Shown: positions 24,032 through 31,585 of the stretch, piece by piece
How positions within the stretch are numbered: position 1 is the stretch's first letter
How the letters are laid out: each line of letters begins with the position of its first letter
DNA from: an uncultured Vampirovibrio sp.
GTDB lineage: Bacteria; Cyanobacteriota; Vampirovibrionia; Gastranaerophilales; Gastranaerophilaceae
Assembly: GCA_910579975.1 (NCBI GenBank)
Contig: CAJTWU010000011.1
Span: forward strand, 1 to 56,719
Length of the DNA stretch: 56,719 nt
Direction: 5' to 3'
Program-made: the position numbers and the translations under genes
The notes under the pieces: generated by a model
Databases searched by the model: none
What the model was told of the DNA's origin: nothing
Seen by the model: the letters and a program-made list of their open reading frames with translations, nothing else

Positions 24032-24057
24032 TAAAACCCTTTAAAATCAAGCATTTC

Positions 24058-24089
24058 AACCGTATTCACATAAAGACGGTTATTTTGTT
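24058..24089 (+). terminator. Putative terminator after the flagellar chaperone operon
   Basis: AACCGT / ACGGTT (24058-24063 with 24076-24081) with a 12-base loop, followed by ATTTTGTT. The stem is short. Confidence 0.45.
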
Positions 24090-24148
24090 CTGCAATGGTA
24101 AAATGGCTAAAACCGAGAGCTGATAGCAATTTCCACCATAAGAAGTAC

Positions 24149-24176
24149 TTGCATTATTAATTTTTATTTGTATAAT
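24149..24176 (+). promoter_or_regulatory. HU gene promoter
   Basis: TTGCAT (24149-24154), 16-base spacer, perfect TATAAT (24171-24176). A 25-base leader with AAAGGAG follows before the hup ATG. Confidence 0.65.
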
Positions 24177-24208
24177 GGTTTTTGTAGAAATAAGAAAGGA
24201 GTTTTGTA

Positions 24209-24487
24209 ATGAACAAAGAAGAATTAGTAGCAGAAATTTCAAAAAAATCTAAAGTTACTCAAAAAGAAGCTAACGAAGTACTTTCAGCTTTAATCGAAAC
24301 AGTTCAAAAAACAGTTTCTAAAGGTAAAAAAGTTACTCTAGTTGGTTTTGGTACTTTCGAACCTCGTAAGAGAGCTGCTAGAAACGGCAGAAACCCACAA
24401 ACTGGTAAGGAAATCAAAATTCCTGCTAAAACAGTTCCTGTTTTCTCTGCTGGTAAAAAATTCAAAGAAGTTGTTAACGGCAAATAG
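24209..24487 (+). CDS. hup: DNA-binding protein HU
   Basis: The 92-residue histone-like protein is typical: MNKEELVAEISKKSKVTQKEANEVL at the start, GFGTFEPRKRAARNGRNPQTG leading into the DNA-wrapping arm, and IPAKTVPVFSAGKKFKE at the end. It forms a homodimer that bends DNA and compacts the nucleoid. It has its own strong promoter, ribosome site and terminator. No tRNA or att-like sequence is linked to it. Confidence 0.96.
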   Translation: MNKEELVAEISKKSKVTQKEANEVLSALIETVQKTVSKGKKVTLVGFGTFEPRKRAARNGRNPQTGKEIKIPAKTVPVFSAGKKFKEVVNGK

Positions 24488-24510
24488 TCGATAGCTTTGA
24501 AGATATAAAA

Positions 24511-24540
24511 GAGATGAGTTATTAAATCTCATCTCTTTTT
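24511..24540. terminator. Bidirectional terminator hup / small helical protein
   Basis: GAGATGAG / CTCATCTC (24511-24518 with 24528-24535) and TTTTTTT after it. The stop codon of the minus-strand gene (24522-24524) is in the loop. Confidence 0.85.
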
Positions 24541-24809
24541 TTATTTTCAAGAATGGAGGCTGCAAAGAAGTTTGCATTATTGCTTACGCTAATTGCAATT
24601 TCATGAATAATTTGCAATAAAATCTCTGAACACTTTGATATTTTCTGCTCTGCCGATTTTAAATCCCGCAACGCAATTGTCAAAAGAAAATTGGAAGGAT
24701 AGTTAGCCTGATATGGGTCTAGTATCTCTAATAACGCTCTTATCCTCTGCATATATCCAAATGAATTGTCATAGATTTTATACACTTCTTTTATTTTTTT
24801 AATACGCAT
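24522..24809 (-). CDS. Small helical protein (95 aa), unknown family
   Basis: I do not recognise this protein. It is helical and mildly basic, without signal peptide. Residues in its second half (SNFLLTIALRDLKSAEQK, then CSEILLQIIHEI) align by spacing with the end of the 68-residue protein encoded just upstream (SILLEIARDLTRRTFHQ, then CKILLELI), suggesting old paralogues or two halves of one complex. It is the second gene of a two-gene unit; the junction has no spare base (start 24809, upstream stop 24810). Confidence 0.65.
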   Translation of the reverse strand: MRIKKIKEVYKIYDNSFGYMQRIRALLEILDPYQANYPSNFLLTIALRDLKSAEQKISKCSEILLQIIHEIAISVSNNANFFAASILENKKRDEI

Positions 24810-25016
24810 TTATATCAACTCCAATAATATTTTACAATTTCCCGTTTGATGAAAAGTCCTACGAGTTAAATCACGTGCTATTTCAAGAAGAATACTGGTA
24901 TTAACATCCGTTTCGTTAATATCAATTAAAGCATCTATAATTGCTTTTAATTCAAGAAAATTATCTGCAATACCGCTCATCAACTCTCGAAGTTCATTTT
25001 CTATTTCATTATCCAT
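24810..25016 (-). CDS. Small acidic helical protein (68 aa), unknown family
   Basis: Unrecognised. The first half is acidic (MDNEIENELRELMSGIADNF) and the last 30 residues resemble the C-terminal half of the 95-residue partner. A strong ribosome site (AAAGGAG) and a promoter with TTGACA support expression. It is divergent from a 48-residue ribbon-helix-helix regulator and has a palindrome in its promoter, so it is probably repressed by it. An acidic plus basic small-protein pair could be a toxin-antitoxin or a regulatory complex; this is speculation. Confidence 0.6.
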   Translation of the reverse strand: MDNEIENELRELMSGIADNFLELKAIIDALIDINETDVNTSILLEIARDLTRRTFHQTGNCKILLELI

Positions 25017-25056
25017 AAAAATCTCCTTTTTTTAAATATGAGGCATCTATACTTAC

Positions 25057-25085
25057 AAAATATCATGATATCATTTTGATGTCAA
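25057..25085 (-). promoter_or_regulatory. Promoter with palindromic operator in the spacer
   Basis: Minus strand: perfect TTGACA (25080-25085), 17 bases, TATTTT (25057-25062). The spacer holds overlapping palindromes, ATATCATGATAT (25060-25071) and ATGATATCAT (25065-25074), a natural place for a ribbon-helix-helix dimer of dimers to block polymerase. Confidence 0.6.
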
Positions 25086-25094
25086 TATGAATGC

Positions 25095-25123
25095 TTGATA
25101 AATGCGAAAAGAATAGCTAAAAT
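25095..25123 (+). promoter_or_regulatory. Promoter of the ribbon-helix-helix gene
   Basis: TTGATA (25095-25100), 17-base spacer, TAAAAT (25118-25123); GAGG at 25132-25135 is the ribosome site of the gene starting at 25144. The operator palindromes lie about 20 bases upstream. Confidence 0.6.
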
Positions 25124-25143
25124 TAAAGTTTGAGGTATTTATA

Positions 25144-25290
25144 ATGACTAAGAATGAAAAAAACGAAAAAGTATTCACATTAAGAATAAAAAATGATTTA
25201 TTTGAGCGTATTAAAAAAGATGCCGAAAATAATAAGCGCTCTATAACAAAACATATCGAGTATTTATTAGAACAAAGCTTAGAAAAATAG
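25144..25290 (+). CDS. Arc/MetJ-type ribbon-helix-helix DNA-binding protein (48 aa)
   Basis: The 48-codon frame starts MTKNEKNEKVFTLRIKNDLF and ends YLLEQSLEK. The strand VFTLRI followed by an NDLFERIKKDAENN helix, a KRSITK turn and the helix HIEYLLEQSL is the classical Arc-like fold. The strand pairs in a dimer and its side chains read the DNA major groove. A good promoter and a GAGG site support expression. It probably represses the divergent two-gene unit at 24522-25016. A long minus-strand frame over the same bases is its shadow. Confidence 0.8.
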   Translation: MTKNEKNEKVFTLRIKNDLFERIKKDAENNKRSITKHIEYLLEQSLEK

Positions 25291-25366
25291 TTCATATTTT
25301 TGGAATTTTAGTTATATAAATAGCAATAATTTGCAATCTATATACAGTTTTTGATATCATATAATT

Positions 25367-27379
25367 ATGACAAAGTTCTTGTTGATTAGTGAGGATAGTG
25401 AAAAAGAGAGAATTGTAAAAGAGACTTTCTCATCTGATGAAGTAATTACTTCCATAGATGAGATGATGATTTTTGATACCTTAAAAGTCGAAGAACCTGA
25501 AATTGTTATACTTGACGGTGACATAACCTCTTTGGAGCTAAAACCTCTTTGTCGTAAAATCAAACAGTTTCCTGTTGTCATTCTCCTAATTGTAGGAGAT
25601 GTGCGTCATAACAAAGATGTTACCCATAACGTAAATTTATTTATTAAAACACCTTTAGACAAAAAACTTCTTGCCGCAACAATTGAAGCGAGTATGCAAA
25701 CCAGACAGTCATTAATGAAAATGACAAAAGCCAACCAAGAACTTGCAAGAAGCCTTTATCAACTGAATGTTTTATACAACACAAGTTCACAGCTTGCAGG
25801 AACACTAGACAAAGACAAACTTCTCAAAATTATGGTCGAGGGTATTGAAAAATCTTTAAATTTTGAACTTGCATGTACCCTTATGTTTCGCTCAGAGCGT
25901 GAACCTGTTTTAATCATAAATTCACTGTATAAAATTTCAGATAGACTGCTTGAAGCTCTTAAACTTAGAGCCATTTTGAGTTACAAGTCACTTCTTTCAG
26001 ACCCGCCTTTTGATATCAAAATCGGTAACCTCAAAATCGAAAAAAATATTAAACATAATGTTAAAGAATACGATTTTTCTGTTCTAAGATACGATAATCT
26101 TTTTGCACCGATTACTTCTAATGATGAGTTTTTCGGTTTTACAGAGATTTATCGTGAAAAACAGTTTACAACAGAAGATGCAACATGTTTTCAAACACTG
26201 GTTCAGCAAGTTACAATCCCGCTTCAAAGTGCCTCTTTCACACAAGAGCTTAAAACAACTAACAGAAAATTACAAAAACTTGAAAGACTAAAATCAGAAT
26301 TTATTTCAATCGTTTCTCACGAGCTAAGAACCCCTTTAACTGCAATCAAAAACGCAATGGATATTATTCTAAGCGGCAAAGCCGGTGATATGACCGAAAA
26401 CATTGAAAAATTTGTATCTATGGGCAAAAGAAATGCCATAAGGCTTTCAGGTATTATTAATGACTTGCTTGATATTTCCAAAATCGAAGCCGGCAAAATG
26501 GATTTCAAATTTGAACTCACACATATTGAACCTGTAATTGAATACGTAAAAAATAATCTTACTGTTGTTGCAAAAGAAAAAGACTTAACTTTAAAATTCT
26601 CACCATCAACAGACTCCCCTGAAATCTATGCCGACTCTAACCGACTGGAACAAGTTTTAACCAACCTTGTTTCAAATGCAATAAAATTTTCACCTTCTGC
26701 CGGCATTATTGAAATTACTTCAAAAGTTGTTAATGCAAGAGAACTCCAGTATGACCATTGCTTTGAAGAAGATATTAAAAAACTTCAAGGCAACTATCTT
26801 CAGGTTTGTGTCGAAGACCAGGGTATTGGTATTGAACGCAAAGATTTAAACCACGTATTTGACAAATTCGCTCAAATTGAAAACTCGCTTTCCCGTCAAG
26901 TCGGCGGTTCAGGTTTAGGGCTTCCTATCGCAAGACAATTGATGGAGTCCCACAATGGTGCTATATGGTGTGATTCTGAACTCAACAAGGGTTCAAGGTT
27001 CTATTTTGTTATCCCAATAGCTAATGACAAAAGCAATTTTAATATGATTAAAAAACAGATTATCCAAAAAGCCCGCTCAAACGGTGGAACAGCAGCACTT
27101 ATTAACATTAAATCAACAAACTCTATAATAGAAAGCCTTATGAAAGAAGAAAATCTTCTTAACAAAACTTATTTATCAAATTCACTTATTGAAAAAGAAG
27201 GCGAGATGACGACTCTTTCTATGGTTATATTAGACGGTGACAAGCCGGCTTGTGAGTTTTTGAAAAAGAAAATCGATACAATTACCGGGCAAAAAGAGAA
27301 TGTTTACGGGAAATGTGATATAATGTATTCATACGAGATTGAAGGGGATGTACATGAAAAAGATTCTTATAGTAGATGA
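25367..27379 (+). CDS. Cytosolic hybrid-like sensor histidine kinase (REC-like, GAF-like, HisKA, HATPase)
   Basis: The 670-residue protein has no membrane segment. Order: a receiver-like domain (1-115, Asp50 in VILDGD and Lys94 in IKTP), a helix, a GAF-like domain (about 140-285), HisKA with His318 in SHELRTP, and HATPase_c with N-box LTNLVSNAIKFSP, DQGIGIE (484-490) and GGSGLGLP (513-520). An unassigned 115-residue tail follows. It senses an internal signal, possibly through the GAF-like part. TTGCAA, 18 bases, TATCAT ends 6 bases before the ATG, so the mRNA may be leaderless. The 3' end overlaps the response regulator by 26 bases. Confidence 0.9.
   Translation: MTKFLLISEDSEKERIVKETFSSDEVITSIDEMMIFDTLKVEEPEIVILDGDITSLELKPLCRKIKQFPVVILLIVGDVRHNKDVTHNVNLFIKTPLDKKLLAATIEASMQTRQSLMKMTKANQELARSLYQLNVLYNTSSQLAGTLDKDKLLKIMVEGIEKSLNFELACTLMFRSEREPVLIINSLYKISDRLLEALKLRAILSYKSLLSDPPFDIKIGNLKIEKNIKHNVKEYDFSVLRYDNLFAPITSNDEFFGFTEIYREKQFTTEDATCFQTLVQQVTIPLQSASFTQELKTTNRKLQKLERLKSEFISIVSHELRTPLTAIKNAMDIILSGKAGDMTENIEKFVSMGKRNAIRLSGIINDLLDISKIEAGKMDFKFELTHIEPVIEYVKNNLTVVAKEKDLTLKFSPSTDSPEIYADSNRLEQVLTNLVSNAIKFSPSAGIIEITSKVVNARELQYDHCFEEDIKKLQGNYLQVCVEDQGIGIERKDLNHVFDKFAQIENSLSRQVGGSGLGLPIARQLMESHNGAIWCDSELNKGSRFYFVIPIANDKSNFNMIKKQIIQKARSNGGTAALINIKSTNSIIESLMKEENLLNKTYLSNSLIEKEGEMTTLSMVILDGDKPACEFLKKKIDTITGQKENVYGKCDIMYSYEIEGDVHEKDSYSR
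27316..27324 (+). promoter_or_regulatory. Possible internal extended -10 promoter for the CheY-like gene
   Basis: TGATATAAT within the kinase 3' end, 29 bases before the response regulator ATG. No -35 is clear. It could give the regulator extra expression over the kinase. Confidence 0.35.
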
Positions 27380-27722
27380 TGAACAGGATATCGTTGAAAG
27401 CCTGAAATTTGTACTCGAAGTATCAGGTTTTGTGTGCTATACAGCCTTTAATGGTGAAGATGGATTAAGACTTGCAAAAGAAATCATGCCGGATTTGATT
27501 ATACTTGATGTTATGATGCCAAAAATCAACGGCTATAAAATTAGTCGTCTTTTAAAATACGATAACAAGTATAAAGATATTCCAATCATAATGGTCACAG
27601 CACGCTCACAGCTTGAAGATAAAGCAATCGGTGAAGAAACCGGAGTAAACGAATATATTACCAAACCGTTCGAGTTAGATGTTATTGTTAAGAAGGTAGA
27701 GGAGTACCTTAAGGAAGATTAA
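27354..27722 (+). CDS. Single-domain (CheY-like) response regulator
   Basis: The 122-residue protein is only a receiver: DD at 8-9, Asp52 in LIILDVMMP, Thr82 in VTAR and Lys104-Pro105 in YITKPFEL. Without an output domain it must act by protein contact, most simply with the ATPase-like protein encoded 2 bases downstream. ATG 27354 has GAAGGGGA upstream and overlaps the kinase end, so kinase and regulator are a cognate pair. Confidence 0.92.
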   Translation: MKKILIVDDEQDIVESLKFVLEVSGFVCYTAFNGEDGLRLAKEIMPDLIILDVMMPKINGYKISRLLKYDNKYKDIPIIMVTARSQLEDKAIGEETGVNEYITKPFELDVIVKKVEEYLKED

Positions 27723-27724
27723 TA

Positions 27725-29107
27725 ATGGATGTAGTCAATAATAAAACTTTGGAAAAACTTAAATATGAGTTGGTTCGTGACGGTATTGTTGAATACGAAA
27801 CATTAGAAAAAGCAGAAGAGCTTGCTAATGTTCAAAATATCAATATCGGGCAAGCACTAATTAATTCAGGAATTTTAGGTGAAGAAACTTTGTTGAAGTT
27901 TTTGGAATCAAAACTTCACATTCCTTATGTTAATTTGGAAGACTACTCTCCGGACCCTAAATGCTTCAATTTCATAACCTTTGCTGATGCAAGAAGATAC
28001 AGAATTATTCCATTATTTAAAATTGAAGATGTTTTAACTGTTGCAATGGCAGACCCGTTGGATTTATTTGCTATAGACAAGATTATTGAAACAGCAGAAT
28101 GCTCGATTGAACCTGTTATTGCCTCAGAAATCAGTATTACCAAAAAAATCGATGAATATTATAAAGTTGCAGATACTGTTGATAACATTACCTTATCAAC
28201 AAACGCTGAAGAATTTGACTGGACAGAAGAACTTCACAAGGAAGACTCCGGAGAAGAACATATCCAAAAAGTTATAAGAGCTATTTTAAAACAAGCAATT
28301 ATTGAAGATATCCATGAACTCAATTTCGAACAGGTAGAAGAAGGCTTAAAAGTAGTGTTTAAGCTGCATGGCGAAGTTTTAGACAAAGGAATTATTCCTT
28401 CAATTCTTAATTCAGCTTTTGTATCTAAACTAAAAATTCTATCAAATCTTGATCCTTCTGTATGTGAAATTCCACAATTAGGCAAACTCTGTTTTAAAGT
28501 TGAAGATACAATGCTCATTGCATCGGTTTCATCATTTCCAACAATTATGGGAGAAAGAATTTCATTAAAAATTTATAAACCGCCGACAAAATTGGAACAA
28601 ATAATTCCTGATGAAAAACAACGCTCAATATTATTAAACGCTGTAGAAAATGCTGGAATAATCCTTGTTTGCGGTTCTCCTTTAAGCGGTAAAACCCATA
28701 TTATTTATTCATTATTAATGGAAACAACCGAACTCAACAAAAATATAATGACAATTGAGTCAATCGCAAAATACGAATTATCTCACATAAACCAGTGTGA
28801 ATTGAACGAAAACATCGGTTTTAATATGGACAAAGCCTTGAGATATGTTGAATTTCAGTCACCTGATGTTATTTATCTTGAAGGAATTAAAACCCGTGAA
28901 GCTTTTGAATTTTTATCAGAACTTTATTACAACGATAAAACCGTAATAACTGAATTTATGGCAAACAATATGACTGATTTAAGACAAAAACTTGCTTTTG
29001 ATGATTTCCAGACTTTCAAATCATTAATTTCCTGTCTTGTATTTATTCATTCACGTGATAGCGTAGAAGTTTTTGATAAAGTAACTTTACAAAAATATCT
29101 TGCTTAG
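27725..29107 (+). CDS. Degenerate GspE/PilB-type secretion ATPase
   Basis: The 460-residue protein has the T2SS/T4P ATPase plan: MshEN-like N-terminal domain (about 1-150, IGQALINSGILGEETLLKFL), linker, N2 domain and RecA-like core. Walker A is intact (GSPLSGKT, 317-324). The Asp box reads TIES rather than TIEDPVE, Walker B reads SPDVIYLEGIKT rather than DPDxxxxGEIRD, and the CxxC zinc motif of PilB is absent. It may bind ATP but hydrolyse poorly, acting as a regulator of pilus or secretion motors under control of the adjacent two-component pair. The start follows the regulator stop by 2 bases. Confidence 0.8.
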   Translation: MDVVNNKTLEKLKYELVRDGIVEYETLEKAEELANVQNINIGQALINSGILGEETLLKFLESKLHIPYVNLEDYSPDPKCFNFITFADARRYRIIPLFKIEDVLTVAMADPLDLFAIDKIIETAECSIEPVIASEISITKKIDEYYKVADTVDNITLSTNAEEFDWTEELHKEDSGEEHIQKVIRAILKQAIIEDIHELNFEQVEEGLKVVFKLHGEVLDKGIIPSILNSAFVSKLKILSNLDPSVCEIPQLGKLCFKVEDTMLIASVSSFPTIMGERISLKIYKPPTKLEQIIPDEKQRSILLNAVENAGIILVCGSPLSGKTHIIYSLLMETTELNKNIMTIESIAKYELSHINQCELNENIGFNMDKALRYVEFQSPDVIYLEGIKTREAFEFLSELYYNDKTVITEFMANNMTDLRQKLAFDDFQTFKSLISCLVFIHSRDSVEVFDKVTLQKYLA

Positions 29108-29139
29108 CAAAATTAATTTTTACGCGTTTTATATTAAGT

Positions 29140-30342
29140 ATGAATATACAACCAACATTCAAAGGCTATGATGCAAGACCGCTCAAAGGGTTTCTTATGA
29201 GCTCTAATTGTTATGGCATAGCTGATGAAATGTACAAAATCGGACAAAAAGAAGGCTTTAAAATATACTCTCCTTTTGGCGGACTGCTTAAAAATAAATG
29301 TGATGAAATTGTTCCTCCATATTCTAAAAGAGGAAGCCTCTGGGCGCAAGATTACTGGACAATTGTTAAAGATAAACTATTAACATTAAAAACAAGCGAT
29401 ACCACAAGTTCAATCCTCAAATTCTTTAAACTTAAATTTGATATTACAGAAAAATGTACCCGTGAAACACCACGTTTTAGACAAATTAATCAGGATTTAT
29501 TTGGGATGTTTGCTGATATTGCAAGAGAAAATCCTGAAGATACCAGGGCATTTTTTATAAGCAGAAAAGACGAATTAGATAAATTATGTCAAAAGGCACA
29601 TATTTCGGGCGGCAATATTTTTATTGTAAAAGATAATAAACAAGAAACAGCTTTTGTTGGAGAAAACGAGCTGGAAAAATATGATGAAGAAGATATTCAA
29701 GCAATGTATGGAACAAACAAAGTAATCATTTTGCCACAAATGGATTATCATTTAGATTTATTTATACGCCCTCTTGATAACAAAAGAGTTTTGCTTGCCG
29801 ATGATGAGATGAGCGTTGATATTTTATACAAAGGACTGAACAAGCTGAAACAAGATTTCTATAACACAGAAATATACAATAAAATGCATAATTTTATCAA
29901 ATTATTTGAAACAAGTATTTTGATGAATAAACGCGCCCAAGCAGATGAAATTGAAGAAATTTTAGAGAACAATGGTTTTGAAGTTATAAGAGTTCCCGGA
30001 AGAGTTTATGAAACCGATACAAATTCAATAGAAGATGATTTCTTAAAACAGTATTGTAATTTTATAAACGCAAATGCACTACCAAACAGATTTGGAGACC
30101 TTGTTTATATTACAAACAAATCTAACATCAACGAACTTTTAGGCTTAACTCCTGAACTATCACAGATAATCGGATTTAGTTTTGAAGAAGAATTTATTAA
30201 ATCAATCTCTGAATATATAGACCCTGAACACATTTATTTTATAGATGGTGATAACCATTTTATATCAAAAACAATGCTTACAGGATATCAAGGCGGTATC
30301 CATTGCGCCTGCTCTGAAATTCCCGAAGGAGTAGGAAAGTAG
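29140..30342 (+). CDS. Divergent guanidino-modifying (agmatine/peptidylarginine deiminase-like) enzyme
   Basis: The 400-residue protein starts with FKGYDARPLKGF, a motif I associate with Gastranaerophilales proteins. Scattered but ordered residues fit the amidinotransferase/deiminase superfamily: WAQDYW (68-73, like the WxRDxGP substrate loop), SGGNIFIV (156-163, like the GGN motif), YHLDLF (203-208, catalytic His204 and Asp206) and GGIHCACSEIP (385-395, candidate nucleophile Cys389). Such enzymes hydrolyse agmatine, arginine or protein arginine. The substrate is unknown, and the long insert at 215-330 is unusual. The assignment rests on motif order only. Confidence 0.6.
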   Translation: MNIQPTFKGYDARPLKGFLMSSNCYGIADEMYKIGQKEGFKIYSPFGGLLKNKCDEIVPPYSKRGSLWAQDYWTIVKDKLLTLKTSDTTSSILKFFKLKFDITEKCTRETPRFRQINQDLFGMFADIARENPEDTRAFFISRKDELDKLCQKAHISGGNIFIVKDNKQETAFVGENELEKYDEEDIQAMYGTNKVIILPQMDYHLDLFIRPLDNKRVLLADDEMSVDILYKGLNKLKQDFYNTEIYNKMHNFIKLFETSILMNKRAQADEIEEILENNGFEVIRVPGRVYETDTNSIEDDFLKQYCNFINANALPNRFGDLVYITNKSNINELLGLTPELSQIIGFSFEEEFIKSISEYIDPEHIYFIDGDNHFISKTMLTGYQGGIHCACSEIPEGVGK

Positions 30343-30393
30343 AGCCTCTTCCATTTTTAACAAGTTTATAATACAATAATCTTGAGGTGGATT

Positions 30394-31074
30394 ATGTTTA
30401 ATGAAATTAAAACACACGAGATTACAGTCGACATTGTTATTTTAACTATCAAAAACAATGCTCTGCAAGCTCTTTTGGTTAAACGTAACAATGAACCTTT
30501 TAAAGACAAATGGGCAATTCCCGGCGGATATGTTAGAATGTCTGAAAACCTTGATGAAGCTGCAATGCGAGTTCTTAAAGAAAAAACAAACGTAGATAAC
30601 ATTTATCTTGAACAGCTTTACACTTTTGGCGATCCTCTTCGTCACCCGATTTCAAGGGTAATAACAGTAGCATATTTTGCTTTAATAAGAGCAGAAGACT
30701 TTGATGTTATTACAACAGAAGATTTGGCATGGCACAAAGTATTTGACTTGCCGCCGCTAGCATTCGACCACAAAGAGATTATTCAATACTCTCTGAAACG
30801 TACACGCGAACGTCTTGAAATGTGCCCTGTTGCATACCAATTATTAAACGAAAAATTCACACTTACTGAAATGCAAAAAGCTTATGAAATGATTATGGAA
30901 AAAAGCCTTGATAAACGTAATTTCAGGAAAAAAGTTATCACCACCGAAGGACTTAGAGAGTTGAACGAGTTTTCAAAATCAACATCTAAAAGACCGGCTC
31001 GACTCTATACTTTCGACAATATTAAATTAAACTCAAAACGAGCTCATTTTATTAAAAAATCAGAAGGAAAATAA
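30394..31074 (+). CDS. NrtR-like Nudix transcriptional regulator
   Basis: The 226-residue protein has an N-terminal Nudix fold whose box is damaged: GYVRMSENLDEAAMRVLKEK lacks two of the glutamates of GX5EX7REUXEE (REU reads RVL and EE reads EK), so hydrolysis is unlikely. The C-terminal winged helix has the NrtR signature LLNEKFTLTEMQKAYEMIME then DKRNFRKK. NrtR proteins sense ADP-ribose and control NAD or sugar genes. No obvious target adjoins; secG follows by 3 bases. ATG 30394 has GAGGTGG upstream; an earlier TTG would overlap that site. Confidence 0.85.
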   Translation: MFNEIKTHEITVDIVILTIKNNALQALLVKRNNEPFKDKWAIPGGYVRMSENLDEAAMRVLKEKTNVDNIYLEQLYTFGDPLRHPISRVITVAYFALIRAEDFDVITTEDLAWHKVFDLPPLAFDHKEIIQYSLKRTRERLEMCPVAYQLLNEKFTLTEMQKAYEMIMEKSLDKRNFRKKVITTEGLRELNEFSKSTSKRPARLYTFDNIKLNSKRAHFIKKSEGK

Positions 31075-31077
31075 AAA

Positions 31078-31302
31078 ATGCTTACACTAGTTTGGACTAT
31101 TTTAGTCGTATCGGCGTTATTACTAATTGTACTTATTCTAATGCACTCACCAAAAGGCGACGGCATCGCGGGGATTGGAAACGCAGCCCAGATGTTCTCA
31201 TCTCAAAAGAGCGCTGAAAAAGGATTGAATAAACTAACTGCAATTATTGCAACAGTGTTTATTATATGTGTATTTCTTTTAGGATTTGGCATAATTAGAT
31301 AG
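31078..31302 (+). CDS. secG: Preprotein translocase subunit SecG
   Basis: The 74-residue protein has two membrane helices and the SecG central motif (LILMHSPKGDGIAG then FSSQKSAEKGLNKLTAI). It joins SecY and SecE in the inner membrane channel. AAGGA of the preceding gene end serves as ribosome site and the gap is 3 bases, so it is co-transcribed with the NrtR-like gene. Confidence 0.93.
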   Translation: MLTLVWTILVVSALLLIVLILMHSPKGDGIAGIGNAAQMFSSQKSAEKGLNKLTAIIATVFIICVFLLGFGIIR

Positions 31303-31585
31303 AAAAACTTAAATCTGTTATGTGTTCATTCAATTGACGTGTATGTTTTTGCACTTCTTCAAGTGCAGTTAGTTGTATTGCAACAATGCAAGTATAAAGA
31401 ACTAGCGCTATTATTAATCACCATAACGCTAGTTCTAATTTAACGAACTAACACGGGAGTTAAAATTCAGAGAGTGTACCACCACTCTTTGAAGCCCGAG
31501 TTATATTTTTAGAACGACCTGTAACTACTATTCCAATCCGATATTATTGTGAAATTTCGTCCAACCTTTATCTACATGCACAGCA
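31303..31585. other. Intergenic region with four successive hairpins, unassigned
   Basis: This gene-free 283-base stretch lies between convergent secG and infB. Hairpins: GCACTT/AAGTGC (31351-31366), TTGCA/TGCAA (31378-31391), a perfect 10-bp stem AGAACTAGCG/CGCTAGTTCT (31398-31436) and AGAGTG/CACTCT (31471-31488). None is followed by a convincing T run, no consensus promoter stands out, and there is no tRNA or tmRNA signature. It may hold an RNA gene or just structured 3' regions. Confidence 0.4.

Noticed and set aside
24082..24170. Short frame starting at the ATGGTAAAATGG region before HU
   Set aside because: About 21 codons, no ribosome site, and it runs into the HU promoter.
25071..25295. 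Minus-strand frame of 74 codons
   Set aside because: It is the shadow of the plus-strand ribbon-helix-helix gene, which has a promoter, ribosome site and recognisable fold.
31460..31490. T-box-like GTGGTGGTAC on the minus strand
   Set aside because: It is part of a simple AGAGTG/CACTCT hairpin, the full AGGGTGGNACCGCG motif is absent, and no minus-strand gene lies downstream.
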